DNA of 64,000 bases from Neonectria sp. B-13 (lineage: Eukaryota > Ascomycota > Sordariomycetes > Hypocreales > Nectriaceae), in the NCBI GenBank assembly GCA_002682825.1, contig NOKP01000001.1, positions 5,149,296 through 5,213,295 on the forward strand, in the 5' to 3' direction. The notes beneath the pieces were generated by a model, which was not told the DNA's origin, made no database searches, and worked only from the letters and a program-made list of their open reading frames with translations. The stretch's first letter is position 1, and every line of letters starts with the position of its first letter. The translations under genes and the position numbers were made by a program. This document shows, one piece after another, positions 10,646-22,704 of this stretch.

Positions 10646-12301
10646 TTACAGCTCATCATGGCCATCGGCCTTCTTCTCCTCCTCCTTCTCGGCCTCCTCA
10701 GTGGCAGCGGGGGCAGCCTCGGAAGCGCCCTCCTCCTTGGCAGAGACATCAGCCTTGTACTTGCCGTTCTCCTTGATGAACTCGGCGAGGTCCTCAATGG
10801 TGCGGGAACCGCTGTAGGTGATGGGGGCATCCTTGGCGCCGGCGGCGTAGAGCTTGATGGTGGGGAAGCCCTGGATCTCATCGGGGACGTCGTTGAGGGT
10901 GGCATCAACCTTGGCGATGACAACCTTGTCCTTGAAGCTGCTGGCAGCGTACTGGGCGGCAAGGTCATCGTACTTGGGAGCGAGAGCCTTGCAGTGACCG
11001 CACCAGGGAGCGTAGAACTCGATCAGGACATCCTTCTCGTCATCAAGGACAACATCCTTGTAGTTCTTGGCAACGACAATGGTGACGGGACCCTCCTGGG
11101 TCTCGGGGATGGGCTCAGACTTGATGCTGGGCTCGAGCTTGCCGGCAACGAAGTCGTCAACAAAGGGAGCGATGTTGTCAAAGGTGATGGCCTTCTCCTG
11201 GTCGAAGGGGAACTTCTGGTTCTTGGCGATCTCCTGGATGGCGAACGAGGGGAACTTGTCAGTCTTGAGGTTCAGGTTGCCGGCGTGGGCACCGAAGTTC
11301 TTGGCGTCGATGGTGGCGACGTTGAGCTTGCCCTTGTACTTTTCAGCAATAGGCTTGAGGGCCTTGCCAAGCTCCTCACGCTCCTCGGCGGTCTCAGCGA
11401 AGATGTAGGCAAGGGGGATGCCTGAGGCCATGTAGCTGGAGTAGGTCTCGGGGCCGACCTCACCAACGAGGGGAGTGGCAGCGGAGACGATGAACGAGGT
11501 CAGAGCGTTCTCGGAGAACTCCTCGCCAGTGAAGATGGTCTTGCCCTCATCGAAGCCCTTGTAGACAACGACAGCGGGGGCCTTGACACCCTCGGCCTCA
11601 GCGATCTCGGCGTCGTTGACACCACCGAAGAGGTAGGTGTCACGGAGACCCTCGGCCAGGGTGGTGAAGGTCTGGTTGGCGGTCTTGTCATCAGCAGCCA
11701 GGTAGGCAACGACGACAACCTTGTCGGCGGTCTTGAAGTCCTCGAGGGTGTCCTTGGACAGGATAGAGACGGCGGGTAGGGACTGCTTGATCATGTATGA
11801 GGTGATGCTGGCGGGGTTGGTTAGCATGTGAAATGCAGACTAGAGGGATAGCAATCTAGGACTTACCCAGGAGCCTTGCGCTGGCCAGTGTAGGGAGTGT
11901 TGTTGTCAAGGCCGCGGAAGACCTTGAGGGTGGGGTAGCCCTCAACACCGTAGCTCTTGCAGAGGTCGGCCTCCTCAGTGCAGTCGATCTTGGCAAGCTT
12001 GATGTTCTTCTCCTTGAGGGTAGTGGCAGCCTCCTCGTACTCGGGGGCGAGGGCCTTGCAGTGGCCGCACCAGGGAGCGAAGACTGTTGGGAGCTCTTGG
12101 TCAGCAGCTGCGGGAGGATAGAGTGCGTCATGCGGGAATGCATCGAGGTTCAGACTTACACTCAGCGAGGACGAGAGGGTTCTCCTTGACGAACTCGTCA
12201 AAGGTGGCCTGGGTCAGCTGGTGGACATCAGACTCCTCGGCGGCGGAGGCGACGGCAGCAAGAGCTGCCATGAGGCCGCAGGCGATGCGCTTGTGAAGCA
12301 T
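10646..12301 (-). CDS. PDI1: protein disulfide isomerase, ER luminal
   Basis: Forms and rearranges disulfides in proteins folding in the ER lumen. Exons are 12301-12160, 12083-11867 and 11807-10646. Phases close to 506 aa, typical for PDI. The N-terminus is a signal peptide (about 1-20, hydrophobic [11 protein letters not shown]). The first thioredoxin domain has CGHC at 53-56 in FFAPWCGHC, two non-catalytic thioredoxin-like domains follow, and the second catalytic domain has CGHC at 389-392. The acidic Ala/Glu-rich tail ends in the ER-retrieval signal HDEL. The internal ATG near 11827 is not a start, because it lies inside intron 2. Codon use is strongly biased to C/G third positions, which fits high expression and creates a long spurious antisense ORF. 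Confidence 0.97.
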
Positions 12302-14067
12302 GATGGGCTGTCAATTGGAAGCGGGTATCCTGCAAAGAAAAAAAAGAAGTTCTCGCTGAATAACAGGCAAGAGGACAGATGGGGGAGGAGGGAAGATGGA
12401 AGCAGGCGGAGGGATGGATGGCGGAGGTTTTGTACCTGAGGCTGTGGGCAGTGGCAGTCGGTGGAAGGCTGGACGTTGACCTGAGACGGTTGGGTCAATT
12501 GAACAAGTGTCCCCTTCCCACGGCTGAATCATGATGGATGGCGGGTGGAGGCCACCTACACCACTGTAAGGATGCGCGGAGCCTGGAGGTACATCCTGCG
12601 GGGGCTAGCTGAGAGCTCCGGGCGGCACCTACGCAGCTCGACCCCTCCAGCGGCCGTCGGTGCTCCCACAGCGGCTCCCACAGCGGGCTCCAGGGGAGGG
12701 GCGAGCTACGATGGGGGGGCGCTACAGGATTCCATCCTCCAAGGGGGGGGGGGGTTGCTGCAGGGGCTCCCATAGGCCGAGCTGCCCTGCGAAGTGCGCC
12801 ACAAGCCCAAGCGCCTGTTGGCTTTGGGGACCGGGATCGCCAAGTGCACCTCCGCCCATCAGTCCATGGCCCCGCTCGTCGTTATAAATCCATAAATCCG
12901 GCTCCAGCATGAAGCAGCATCAGCCCTGCGTGTCCTCCACTGCGCCATCCTCATGATTCACTCTGTAACACATTGCACGCGGTTGCACCTCGCCCGTATA
13001 CGAGGGATTAGCTTTCACAATTGATGATCCGGTTCGCCTCATCCAGGCTCGTCCTTCGCTCGTCAGATAGCCCGCTTGACGGACTCGGTACCGTACCGGT
13101 GCTTCTTGATTACCAAGAGGCCACGTCGAAGGTTTTGGCCACCCATTGTTTTGTCTCTGACGGCTCCCGAGCTTAGGCGCCCCCCACCCAGACCCGGCCC
13201 AGCCTCGTTGGAATTCCAGAGGCGGCTGTCGTGCTCCGGGCGCGCGGGATGCTTGGTTGTCTGTTGTCGGGTTGTTTGGCCACGCTCTGTTTGATTCCAC
13301 GCTTATAAATCTTTGCCCGAGTCCCTTTTCTTCTTACGAACCACTACAGCAGCACATTTGTGAGAGCACACTCTGAAAGCGTCGTCATGGTCCGCCCAGG
13401 CAACGTCTTCTCCTGCGTTGCCAAGTACAAGGTATCCCAGACCTCTCCACCAGTACTCCGTCCGTCTCCATCCAACTTGAATGCATTCAATTCCAGTTGG
13501 TGTTCCCACGATTCCAGCTTGAGATTTGTACGAGGAACGGAGTGATACGACTGCAGGTATTGAAATGCTTTGTTCCATTGCTCAGATTTATTCCAGTACC
13601 TGCAGTCATATCTGCAGCACGGAAATGATGTGCATTATCCCTCCGCGTCTGTCCGTTCACTGCGTGTACGAATAAGGTACTCCGCTAAACAAGCTCCGCC
13701 CTCACCGGCCCCACCCGCCCGGCGCTCCAGCCTCCGATGCCCCAAAAACGGTCAGAATCCACGGGGGTCCTCCCGCTGCACCTTTCGGGCATTCAACTAG
13801 AACCAGAGCCAGATCCTCATAATCAGCACTTTCAAGACACACAAAATCTTTTTTGTTGTTTTGCAAAGGAGCTCGACATTTAGCCTGACCATGGAACGGT
13901 GGAAATTTAACAAATTGAAGATGATGTTCAACAGCTTCTCAGCCAGTTACCAACATCACAATGTTCTCACCATTAAAATATGATCAAGTATATATTGGCT
14001 ACGCTGTTTTCCCTCGCATATCTCATGCTAGTCTATAGGACGATTGAAAGACATGGCCGGACAATAT
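12302..14067. other. gene-free interval between PDI and the flavin oxidoreductase
   Basis: About 1.8 kb. It includes the PDI promoter and leader. The short ORFs have no recognisable content. An isolated TATA-like TTATAAAT near 13301 lies about 85 bp upstream of an ATG at 13387 that opens a 52-codon ORF, which is not supported otherwise. A perfect 11-bp inverted repeat lies at 13549-13607. Confidence 0.5.
13549..13607. repeat. perfect 11-bp inverted repeat with 37-nt loop
   Basis: GACTGCAGGTA at 13549-13559 is mirrored by TACCTGCAGTC at 13597-13607. It could form a hairpin or bind a dimeric factor. It is not at the 3' end of any supported gene. Confidence 0.7.
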
Positions 14068-15366
14068 TCACAACTGCGATCGGCTCCTGGGCTTCGGCGG
14101 AGCCCGGTGATATTGGTGCGCCCACTGCACTGGCACATCTAATTCATGTGCCACCTTGAGCACCCAGTTCGGCTCCCGCAGGAACTGCCTTGCCGCCTGC
14201 ACGAGGTCTGCCGAGGGCTCTTTCTGATCCTCCTGAACAACCGACTTGGCGAACTCGCTCTCCGTGATGACGCCCACCGCGGCGATGAGCAAGTCCAAGC
14301 CCTCGGCGCGCACGGCGGTGCGAATCTGGCGAGCCAGGTCTGTCTGGAAGCTCTGCGTCACCTTGATCTTCTGGTGCTCGTTGTTGCCGCCGCTGCTGAC
14401 GTCGAGGACGTCGACGCCCAGCGCCGGGAGCAGCTTGGCCAGGCGGATGGTCTCGTTGATGTCCCAAGAGGGCTCGCCGGTGTACTCGACCCACTCGGTG
14501 GCCGACAATCGCACCCAGAAAGGCATTTCCTCGGGGATGACGGCCCGCACTGCCTGGATGGTCTCGGTCAGGAAGCGGATTCGGTTCTCGAAGCTGCCGC
14601 CGTATTGATCTGTCCGTTTCTGCAGCACTGGTTAGGAGACTTTCTCAAATGCTTGGCTTGATAGAAAACTTACGTTGGAGGTTGGTGACAGAAAGCTAGT
14701 GTGGAGGTAGCCGTGTGCGCCGTGAATCTCAATGATATCGACACCGGCTTTGACAGCTCGCACGGCTGACTCCACAAAGCTCTGAACCAGGCCCTTAATC
14801 TCCTCCACGGTCAGTTCATGTGGCTTGGCATGATCATCTGCAAACGGGATGGCACTGGGACCAACAACGTCGTCAGCCCAACCGCCGACGCTCGCGGGGG
14901 CGAGCGCCTTGTTAACAGTGCCGCCGATCCAGGGCACCATGGTGCTGGCCTTGCGTCCCGCATGGGCAAGCTGGATAGACACCTTTGAGTTTTGGCTGTG
15001 GATGAAGTCGGTGATGCGCTTCAGGGGCGCAATCTGGCCATCCTCCCAGAGGCCCGAGTCGTTGGGGGAGATGCGGCCGCGGGGCTCGACGGCGGTGGCC
15101 TCGACGGTGACGAGGCCGGCGCCGTGCAGGGCGAACTGGCCGAGGTGGACGAGGTGCCAGTCGGACAGGTAGCCATCGCGCGCGCTGTAGGTGCACATGG
15201 GCGAGACGACGAAGCGGTTGTGGAGGGTGACGCCGCGGATCCGGAGGGGCTTGAAGAGGGTCGGAGCTGATGCGGGGTCGAGCGCCGACCCGGCCGGAGG
15301 CTCCTGCGCCGGAGTGAAATACGGCACGCCGGGGGCGGCCTTGTTTTCAATATCAGAGAGAGTCAT
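14068..15366 (-). CDS. NADH:flavin oxidoreductase / old yellow enzyme, YqjM-like
   Basis: FMN-dependent ene-reductase of the TIM-barrel OYE family, predicted to reduce activated C=C bonds with NAD(P)H. Exons are 15366-14674 and 14619-14068, phase 0, with a 54-nt intron carrying a CTAAC branch site, giving 414 aa. The SPMCTYSA motif near the N-terminus carries the Cys that marks the thermophilic-like (YqjM) class. IQLAHAGRK supplies flavin and substrate contacts, EIHGAHGYL is the substrate-binding segment, and DQYGGSFENR and the C-terminal region VGVITES are flavin-binding. The physiological substrate is unknown. The open frame extends upstream to 15519 without an ATG start. It includes a TTGTTGTTGCAG sequence that could be a 3' splice site, so a 5' non-coding or short coding exon is possible. 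Confidence 0.92.
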
Positions 15367-18300
15367 GATTGGTTTGGTTCGGTGCGGGGTGTGGGAAGCG
15401 GGTGAGATTTTGGTTTCCTCTGAATCGGATGTAGGCTTATTCTTGGCGAGAGGACGGACAGAGAGCGTGGATTGAGGATTGTCAATGTCTTGATCTCCTG
15501 CAACAACAACGATCAACACAATGGTAAGGGGGGTGAGGGTTTAAATAGGGTCTACGTCGTGACGAAAACGAAGAGCTTTGAAATCGGGTTTCAGAAATGG
15601 ATGGTTCGATGCCGAGTTTCTGCGATACTGCCCTGCCTATCTTGGAAAGGTCGCGCCGGCTGTTTGCGATTCTAACCCCATTGCGTGGTGCGTTGGTGTG
15701 CGGTGTGCAGATGGATTGATAAGCACAATGACGTGCGACAAAACACTCTAACAAACAACCAATACAGCGCAGGGAAGAACACCAATCGGTGGGCCTTCAG
15801 TGTCCAAGGCGCAGGCGTAGTGTAGATTAGGTGCTAGACGAACATGTACAAGTTACAGATGGCGCGGGCATTGGCTTGTTTTCATCTCGTCATTGACCAA
15901 CGCCAAACCCTGTTGTCTGCAAACCCGCCTTGTTCCCTTGAGCGGGTTCCCACTTTCTTGGGGTAGAAATCTTAGTCGATGAATAAGCCAACCCAGATAT
16001 TTGGGGCGAGAAAGCTCCGATTACGTCGTGATTGGCTCTTCCTGCGGCGATTTCGCGAGAAGTTTTCGGAATTTGAATACCGCACCTGAATCATGGACCC
16101 TGAGGTTTTCGGGCCGCCTTTCATATTAACCTTTGCCCTTTCCTCGGCCTCGTCAAAGCTGAAATTTCTGGAGATTTCTTCCTGGTCTCTTGCCCGTGAG
16201 TCAAGTCTTTGAGGTGTGAACCTGACGGCTGAGGCGAGACGAGCAAGGCAGTATTGCAAAGAGTGTATTCGAGCCAACAATAAGAGACGGCCCGAAGGAA
16301 GGCTCGCCATATTATGCTAACACTTCGTGTTTAATTACTAATATTCAGGCTTAAAGACAATTACCAATGATGGTTATTATTCAGCAAACTATTAATAAAC
16401 CAAGAGGGACGGAAAGTCGAGTTGTCTCAACCAAATCTCATTCACAACCTCACCCTACCCCAAGTTTAGGCCAGCTCCATCTCCCAGTAAAGTCGCATTC
16501 AATGTCGCCTCTTGAGATAGAGCAATATGTAGCAAAATCATGACCTGTTAAAGATGTACGGTCATACATGTCATTCTTCTTTCTCCTTCCAAGGTTAAGT
16601 CCATATACGAATGTTATTCAGAGTTAACCTAGCATACTATTAATTCGTTGGCTCAGAGGTTGCCCAGCGTCGTACTATCAACTTTTCGGGTGTTTCATGG
16701 ACTACTAGGTAACTAACTGTCACCAATATTCATCATCTGCAGTCACGTTATTTGCTTCAGCGTGCGACAACCGCTCTTGTCAGGAGTCACCTGGGCTACC
16801 TGTGTTTGGGCTATTACTTATCTCTGGGAACTGTGCCTCACATGCAGCTAACTAGCTTTTCCCTCCTACATAATCGATGAGACACATAGACTCCAGCTAT
16901 CGCTGTTCCAGGCTCTGCCTGTTGTGTTCACTTGTATCCTGTTGTTTCACAACTGCTTCCCTTTCTTCTAGTGCAGTCAAGTCATCACAGCTCAGGGATA
17001 AGCAAGACGCTTTTAGTCTTAAAAGTTCCTAAAAGAACAGGGAGCGGCAAAAGGTAAGGTGTATTAAAGACTGATATCATCAACCATATGTTACCTTTCA
17101 TTAAGACAGTCGCCGGATTCATACCACTATACTTCGCACTCAACTCTCAGCAGGCGGAACCCACATCACTGCAACAAGCAACTTGCGGCACTGTTGGTGA
17201 ACAAACTGTAGTAAATAGATCGAGTACCACAAAAGGAGACCGTTCTCTCTCATTTATTTAAATCATGTCCCATTCTCTATGTGATGGGGGTGGGATCTTT
17301 GACCTTTGTTCCTGTTCATACATGCTCCAAGGGTCACCCGTACCGCTCGCATCTAGTCACAAAGGCTGTGCCGAGACTTGGCGTGTAGGATGTCAAAGGT
17401 CAAATGTGATCTCTAAAGTGCAGTTTATGCCAGCATCGTACAATCTGCCTTGACTTCGCATTCCCGAATAAGTATGATGAAGTCGAGATGATTGATGGGA
17501 GAGAAAAATCAAGGAGATTATGAATGAAGCTAGCCTAGCTGCTTGGACAAGAAAAGAGTACCCAATTCACGGTGGTGCCATGCCACCACACTTCGACTCG
17601 GCTTTGACAATGTACGTAACAATGTATTCTTATTTGCTTCAAAAAGCTCATTCAGGATAGGCCAAACAGTCAGTAGGCAACAAGAATTGATTCAATTTCC
17701 CATGTTTTATTCATCCGGGTGTACAATACGCAATTGTATGCCTTGCCGCAGCGCGGAGTGCCTTGGTTGAGGGAAACAAGATTGTACTGGTATACTACTA
17801 TTAGTACTTAATTTAATGTTGTAAGGGGGCTGCACTCCGGGAGGGAGCACTTATCATGCCTGAAGGGATCAGAGTCCACGGAGCGTATGAGTTCAATGCA
17901 TTTACAGGGCTCATTCTGTGGTTTGTGGCCAATTCCTGAAAAATGCAACGTACTTCGACGCGACAACTCACACCCTTCCAAGAGAATGCCTACACTGCCA
18001 GTTTTTTTTCAACTTTTCGTCGATCGAGTAGCGTCTCGTTCGCATGCTATCTATAGACGCACATAAGTACCATTTCGATATTTGCCTAAAGTGCTTCGTC
18101 CGCAACCCTTCCAACGCTACATCGCACCCCCACCCAGCCCATGACGTCCAGTGCAAGCTAGATTTCGAAAAACGTGGTTTCCACGAGATGAAATACCCGG
18201 TCCAACCAACATCCGCGACCCTGTCGATCCCCCTCACATCAATCACACCCTAATGTCTACCTCTAGAAACCATGTCGTGACGACGTGCGGCTCTCGAAAC

Positions 18301-18643
18301 GCGCGTGACCTATGACCGTTCGTGTAAGGCTGTTAAGCAAGCGGGTTATACATAAAAAAGAGCATGTCATGGTGTCACATTGCATGGTGATCTATCAAGC
18401 GTACTCGGTTATAACGAGCGCCTGCTTTTTTCAACGACACTCAAGGATAGTAGGCTCACAAAATCCCATCAGTCTTCTGGCTACCTAGCCTGTGCCTGAT
18501 AATTACAAGTCAAAACTCCGGATATCGTTCCCTCACTTGTATCGGCTAACGTCTAGACCAGCTCTAGGTCCTGTAAAATCCAACAGCTCTGTCCATCTTC
18601 TCTATCATATCTTCTATATCCATGCATCATTCAGCAGCTCGCT
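15367..18643. other. 3.3-kb gene-free interval, partly AT-richer
   Basis: From about 16300 to 18300 the sequence looks visibly AT-richer than the rest of the window and holds only short, unrelated ORFs. A 112-codon minus-strand ORF at 15972-16310 begins MASLPSGRLLLLARI but has no recognisable domain. I see no transposase, reverse transcriptase, terminal repeat or tRNA. It could be a decayed repeat or simply long intergenic DNA. Confidence 0.5.
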
Positions 18644-19847
18644 TTAAGAGGCGGAAGTGGGCTTGAAGGTCCATCGGGTGTTCTCGGTGCCCTGAGCAAA
18701 GGGAACACCGAGCTCGAACAGGCGGAGGACGACGGAGGAGAAGTCCTTGAAGAAGGCGTCGTTGTCCTTGGCGTACTTCTCAACCCAAGGCTTAAACTGC
18801 TTGTCCTGGACAAGTGCCATATCGGTGGGCAGCATCATCAGTGTTTTGGTGCTCTTGTCCTCGTACTGTTGATGAAGTCAGGTTAGCACATGAACGCCGT
18901 TTCTTTTTGCACCAGATGTTGTCTTACCTGAGCAGGACCGTTCCACTTCTTCCACTGCCACTTCTCCTCGACAAGGAGGCGATAGTAGTCGTTGGTCAGG
19001 ACGGTGGGTGAGAAGGTCCAGGGGCCATCGAAGCCGGATCGGTCAGCGTGACAGCGGCCGAGAGCGTGAGCGCCGGAGAGAGCGACGATGTCCTGGTCGT
19101 TGAAGCCCATGCGGTAAAAGATGTCTCGGAGATGGCCATAGGACTTGGTGGCATCGGGAAGACGGCCGTCGGGGGAGCAGGCGGTGACGTCGCGGTCGGA
19201 GCGGCCAGGTCGGTAGGGGATGACGGGACCCTGCATCTCTTGGATAGCGCAGACGCCGCCGAGGATCCAGAGATCGGAGAAGGTGATCCAGGGGAATTTC
19301 TCTGTACCATTCAGTCAGCGTAAGAGAACTCGGGTATCAGGAGACGGATAGAGTACTAACCCTTGACAGGGTCAAGAAACTTGCGCGCAGCAATCAGGCC
19401 GGCATTGGCACCATGGTCAGACTCCGGAGCGAATCGCATCGTGGCGCCGTTGCTACCACCAGTGCCAGTCTCCTTGTCGTAAGTGCCGCTGGCGTGCCAG
19501 GCGAGGCGGAGGAGAACGGGGCCAAAGCTACCGTCATCATAGTCGTCGTTCTCCTCGAGGCGAGCGGCAATCTCGTTGTAGACCTTCTGGTAGTCCTCCT
19601 TGGTAGGGTTGACAACCTTGGCAGAAGCAGCGCCGGGGAGGCCAGTGCCGAGGAAGTAGTAGCCAGCACCGCCGGCGACAGCAGCACCAGTCAGCCAGAT
19701 CCAGAGCTTGGAGGACTTCTGCGCAGGCTCCGAAGAGTAGTAGCGGCGACCGTTTTGGCGGAAAGCCTGGCGGGGGGCCACGGAGAAGGCGTTGCGGACG
19801 GAGGCGCGAGTCGCCGCGCGGGCGAACTGACGAGATGCGGAAGCCAT
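18644..19847 (-). CDS. CCP1: cytochrome c peroxidase, mitochondrial
   Basis: Haem peroxidase that uses reduced cytochrome c to remove H2O2 in the mitochondrial intermembrane space. Exons are 19847-19361, 19301-18928 and 18865-18644, giving 360 aa. An Arg-rich presequence (1 to about 35) is followed by a hydrophobic sorting segment (about 48-68, [20 protein letters not shown]), the bipartite signal expected for intermembrane-space delivery. Distal residues are R114, W117 and H118 in RLAWH, the proximal haem ligand is H241 in LSGAHALGR, and the radical-site Trp is W257 in DGPWTF. All are offset by exactly 66 from yeast CCP R48, W51, H52, H175 and W191. The catalytic set is complete. Confidence 0.97.
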
Positions 19848-22704
19848 CTGCGAAGGTGTGAGTGTGAGATTGGCGCCTGATTAACGTTGGAGAAGGGTGA
19901 AGCGGCTTTGGGTATATGATGTAGGGAGATGGAAAGCAGACATGGAGGCGTGGCAATCAATAGCAGAGAGTAGAGGGGCAGTTGGTTGAGAAGAATTCGG
20001 ATATGAAGATTGGATGGAGCCTGAGGATCATGTCACGATAGATGTACGTACCTTTGATGTGATATGATCTTGAGACGCGAGAGAGGGAGAGGAAAGAGAG
20101 AGTGAGGTTTCACGACGGAGAGGGAAAAGGAAGGAAGCAAGGAGAGATTGGGAGATAAGAGGTGAAAATGCAAATGCAAATGGAAGGGAGTGCCGAGTGT
20201 TTTGGGGCAACGGGCCGCGGGCAGGTGCCGAGTCAACCTGGAAGGCGATGAGCTTCCCCGGCAGCGACCCCAGCTTCCCATGGAAGACGGCAGAACACCC
20301 CTGCCCAGGCCCTTAATGCGAAGTACACACCCGAGTTGCAGCATTGCAACTGCACGATCAGTAAGCACTTCTTGAGACTACTACATAGTAAGCCAACGGT
20401 GGCCGAGTGGCCGACAGCTGTCTCACAGTCCCCCCGGGGCGCGTCCATAACCCCGCTGGAACCCCCGACAACTGCTGGAGGGATGGAAGCCCGGGCAGAG
20501 ATCCTTCACTGGAATCCCGAAGCCTCGAGGCTCTGTTTGTGCCGCTGTCAGTTGGAACTTAGAACTTGGAACATGACACACTTTCGGCTTCGGGAGGGAG
20601 GGCGCGGGAGCCGGATCACGCACAGTGGGCAACGGTGGAGGGGCCGAGTTCTCTCTCCCTCTCCTCCATGCCCTGGCTTCCGCGGTAGGTATTGAAATTG
20701 GCCTCCGTTGACTGGCCCAGCGCCTTCGCGGACCCATGGCGGGGGGGGCAACGCTCTGTGGAGTCGCTGGGGCGGTGGACCTTGGTCATGGACGTTTGCT
20801 CTCGTGTGAGAGGCTGAGACGGCCCAAAACGACGACGGATCGCGGCGAGTAGACTACTGTAAGTTCTCGACCGGGGGCAGTTGCGGTTTGGCTCCCGTTT
20901 CCGACTTAGCTTTGCAGATGCTGTCAACGCTGCTAGCTCTTGGTGCCCCTCGGAATGCTCTCGGCATGTGGCCACAAAGGGAAATTTGACGGTGTGAAAG
21001 TGTGGAAGCATGCAATGATACGGATGAGAATCAGAAGGCTGGCTACTATGTACGTACACATGGTAGAGGAGAAAGGGAAACAAGCACAAAAAAGGACCCT
21101 TGATTCTAATTAGGGTGTAGTACTGTAGCATCGCCACGTTGTTTGGCGTCCCAAGTTGGTACAAACAGACCGAGGTGTCACACCCCCTCCACAATCATAT
21201 CACTCCAGCTCGTCTTAATATTGCGACATCCCCCAATTCGAAATCCGGGTGCTATTACTCCGCGCCAAGTGTCTCTCAGCTAGCAAATCCATCGTGCCTG
21301 CACTAGGCTCGTGCTACGTGCTGTAGTTATTTGCCTTATCTCTTCCTAAATGGCACGTTCAAGCTCCGGTACTGTAAACTCTCCGAGCGAAACCCACCGA
21401 ACCGGGTATCAAAAGCGAGAAAGAGCTGTGTTGGTCTGTGCTTTATTTGTCATTTGTCATCTTGATCCCCGAGTTGCAGCCAGCTTACGACGTGCCACAC
21501 CCCTCTGTCGGGCTCGTACTGTGCTTCTTCACGGACGGACTGGCAGTTGGTCGCGTTTTCTCATACTAAATATCCGTGCTCGGCGGTCCGAGGCACAGTA
21601 TGAACTGGTTATGCAAAACAGGTGCTCCCTGGTCGCATTCTCGTCATCCGTGAAATATCACCCGAGCCGATCTTCTTTACCGAGAGAGAATTCCGAGGGC
21701 TCGCTGACTCGTATTCGTTTCACTGTGTTACGTGCGAATGGTAGCCTAAAACTAGATTTCGAAGATCTTTGTCAATTGACTCATCTATGTCCGTGACTGT
21801 CACTGCTTAACCGTCGCCATCACCGGCTCTTAGAAGAGGGAAGGTCCACCCTGTCAGTGCCACTATTAATACAATGATGAGATATGATGACGGGAAATAT
21901 ACCGCCCACTCAATCAACGGCGCAGTGGGTAAGCGAACCTCTCTCCCCAGCTCGAATCTCATATCCCACGTTTCTCTTTGTGTTCTCTGCCCCAGATTCA
22001 GCCCATCTCAACCCCAGCCACCACCACAGTAACCACTGCCTCGGATACCGCCGGCAGTCGCTCGGCGCACGGCGGCATCCCGAAGCTATCTTCCGTGCGG
22101 GAAAAAAATCCTGTATAACCGTCAGGCGCCCTCCTCCGACCTCCATTCCCCGAAACTCCTCCGCCCGACTCCGGGCCTCGCGCGGGGCCGTCTTCTCCAC
22201 GTGCCGTTGGCAAGCGTCGCCGAGACCTTCCGTCAAGGGACTAGCAGCCTTTTAGCCACGCGCTGTGATATAATGGCTTGCAGTAGGCTCATGGGTTGCC
22301 AATGCGCTAGTTTACTCACTTACGGATGAGAAGAACCCAGGTTTCGGCCGCCTATCCCGAAACCTAGCTGAACAGCTGGACTAAGCCAACTACTGCGGCC
22401 TGTCAGGACATGCTGCTGGAACAACTCCTCAGTACTCCAACCACCTTTACGTTTCACACTCTTTTGTCACAAGCGGAACATCCGAAGGTAACTGGATTCT
22501 TCAATTGTTTGGGCCTCGACGTATATAGTACACCACCCCCCCACCCGGCCGCTTCCATCCAAGCCCGTCGCACTACTCCCAGAGGTTCCAAGTATTATGC
22601 TACACCATGTTTCTATCCCTCATACGTCCTCTTCGTCCAACCAAATGGAGTGCCTACAACCGAGTCATCACTCTCGCAGTCATTCTATCACAACTCTTCT
22701 TCTC
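19848..22704. other. 2.9-kb gene-free interval
   Basis: Contains the CCP leader and promoter with purine/pyrimidine tracts near 20080-20170, then short ORFs with no recognisable similarity. A tRNA-like A-box string near 20398 has no matching B box. Nothing else is supportable. Confidence 0.5.

Noticed and set aside
10622..11425. 267-codon plus-strand ORF (Leu/Gly/Asp-rich)
   Set aside because: Lies antisense to PDI exon 3 and is explained by strong G/C third-position codon bias; composition is LLGLL/GDG-like with no domain.
13387..13545. 52-codon ORF beginning MVRPGNVFSCVAKYK downstream of a TATA-like element
   Set aside because: Too short, no recognised family, no convincing splice extension; recorded only as an unproved candidate.
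15972..16310. 112-codon minus-strand ORF with a hydrophobic Leu/Arg N-terminus
   Set aside because: Resembles a mitochondrial presequence at its start, but the rest is low in structure and no intron or homology supports it.
20395..20480. possible tRNA start (GGTGGCCGAGTGG resembles a tRNA A box)
   Set aside because: No B box (GGTTCRA) at the right distance and no acceptor stem pairing.
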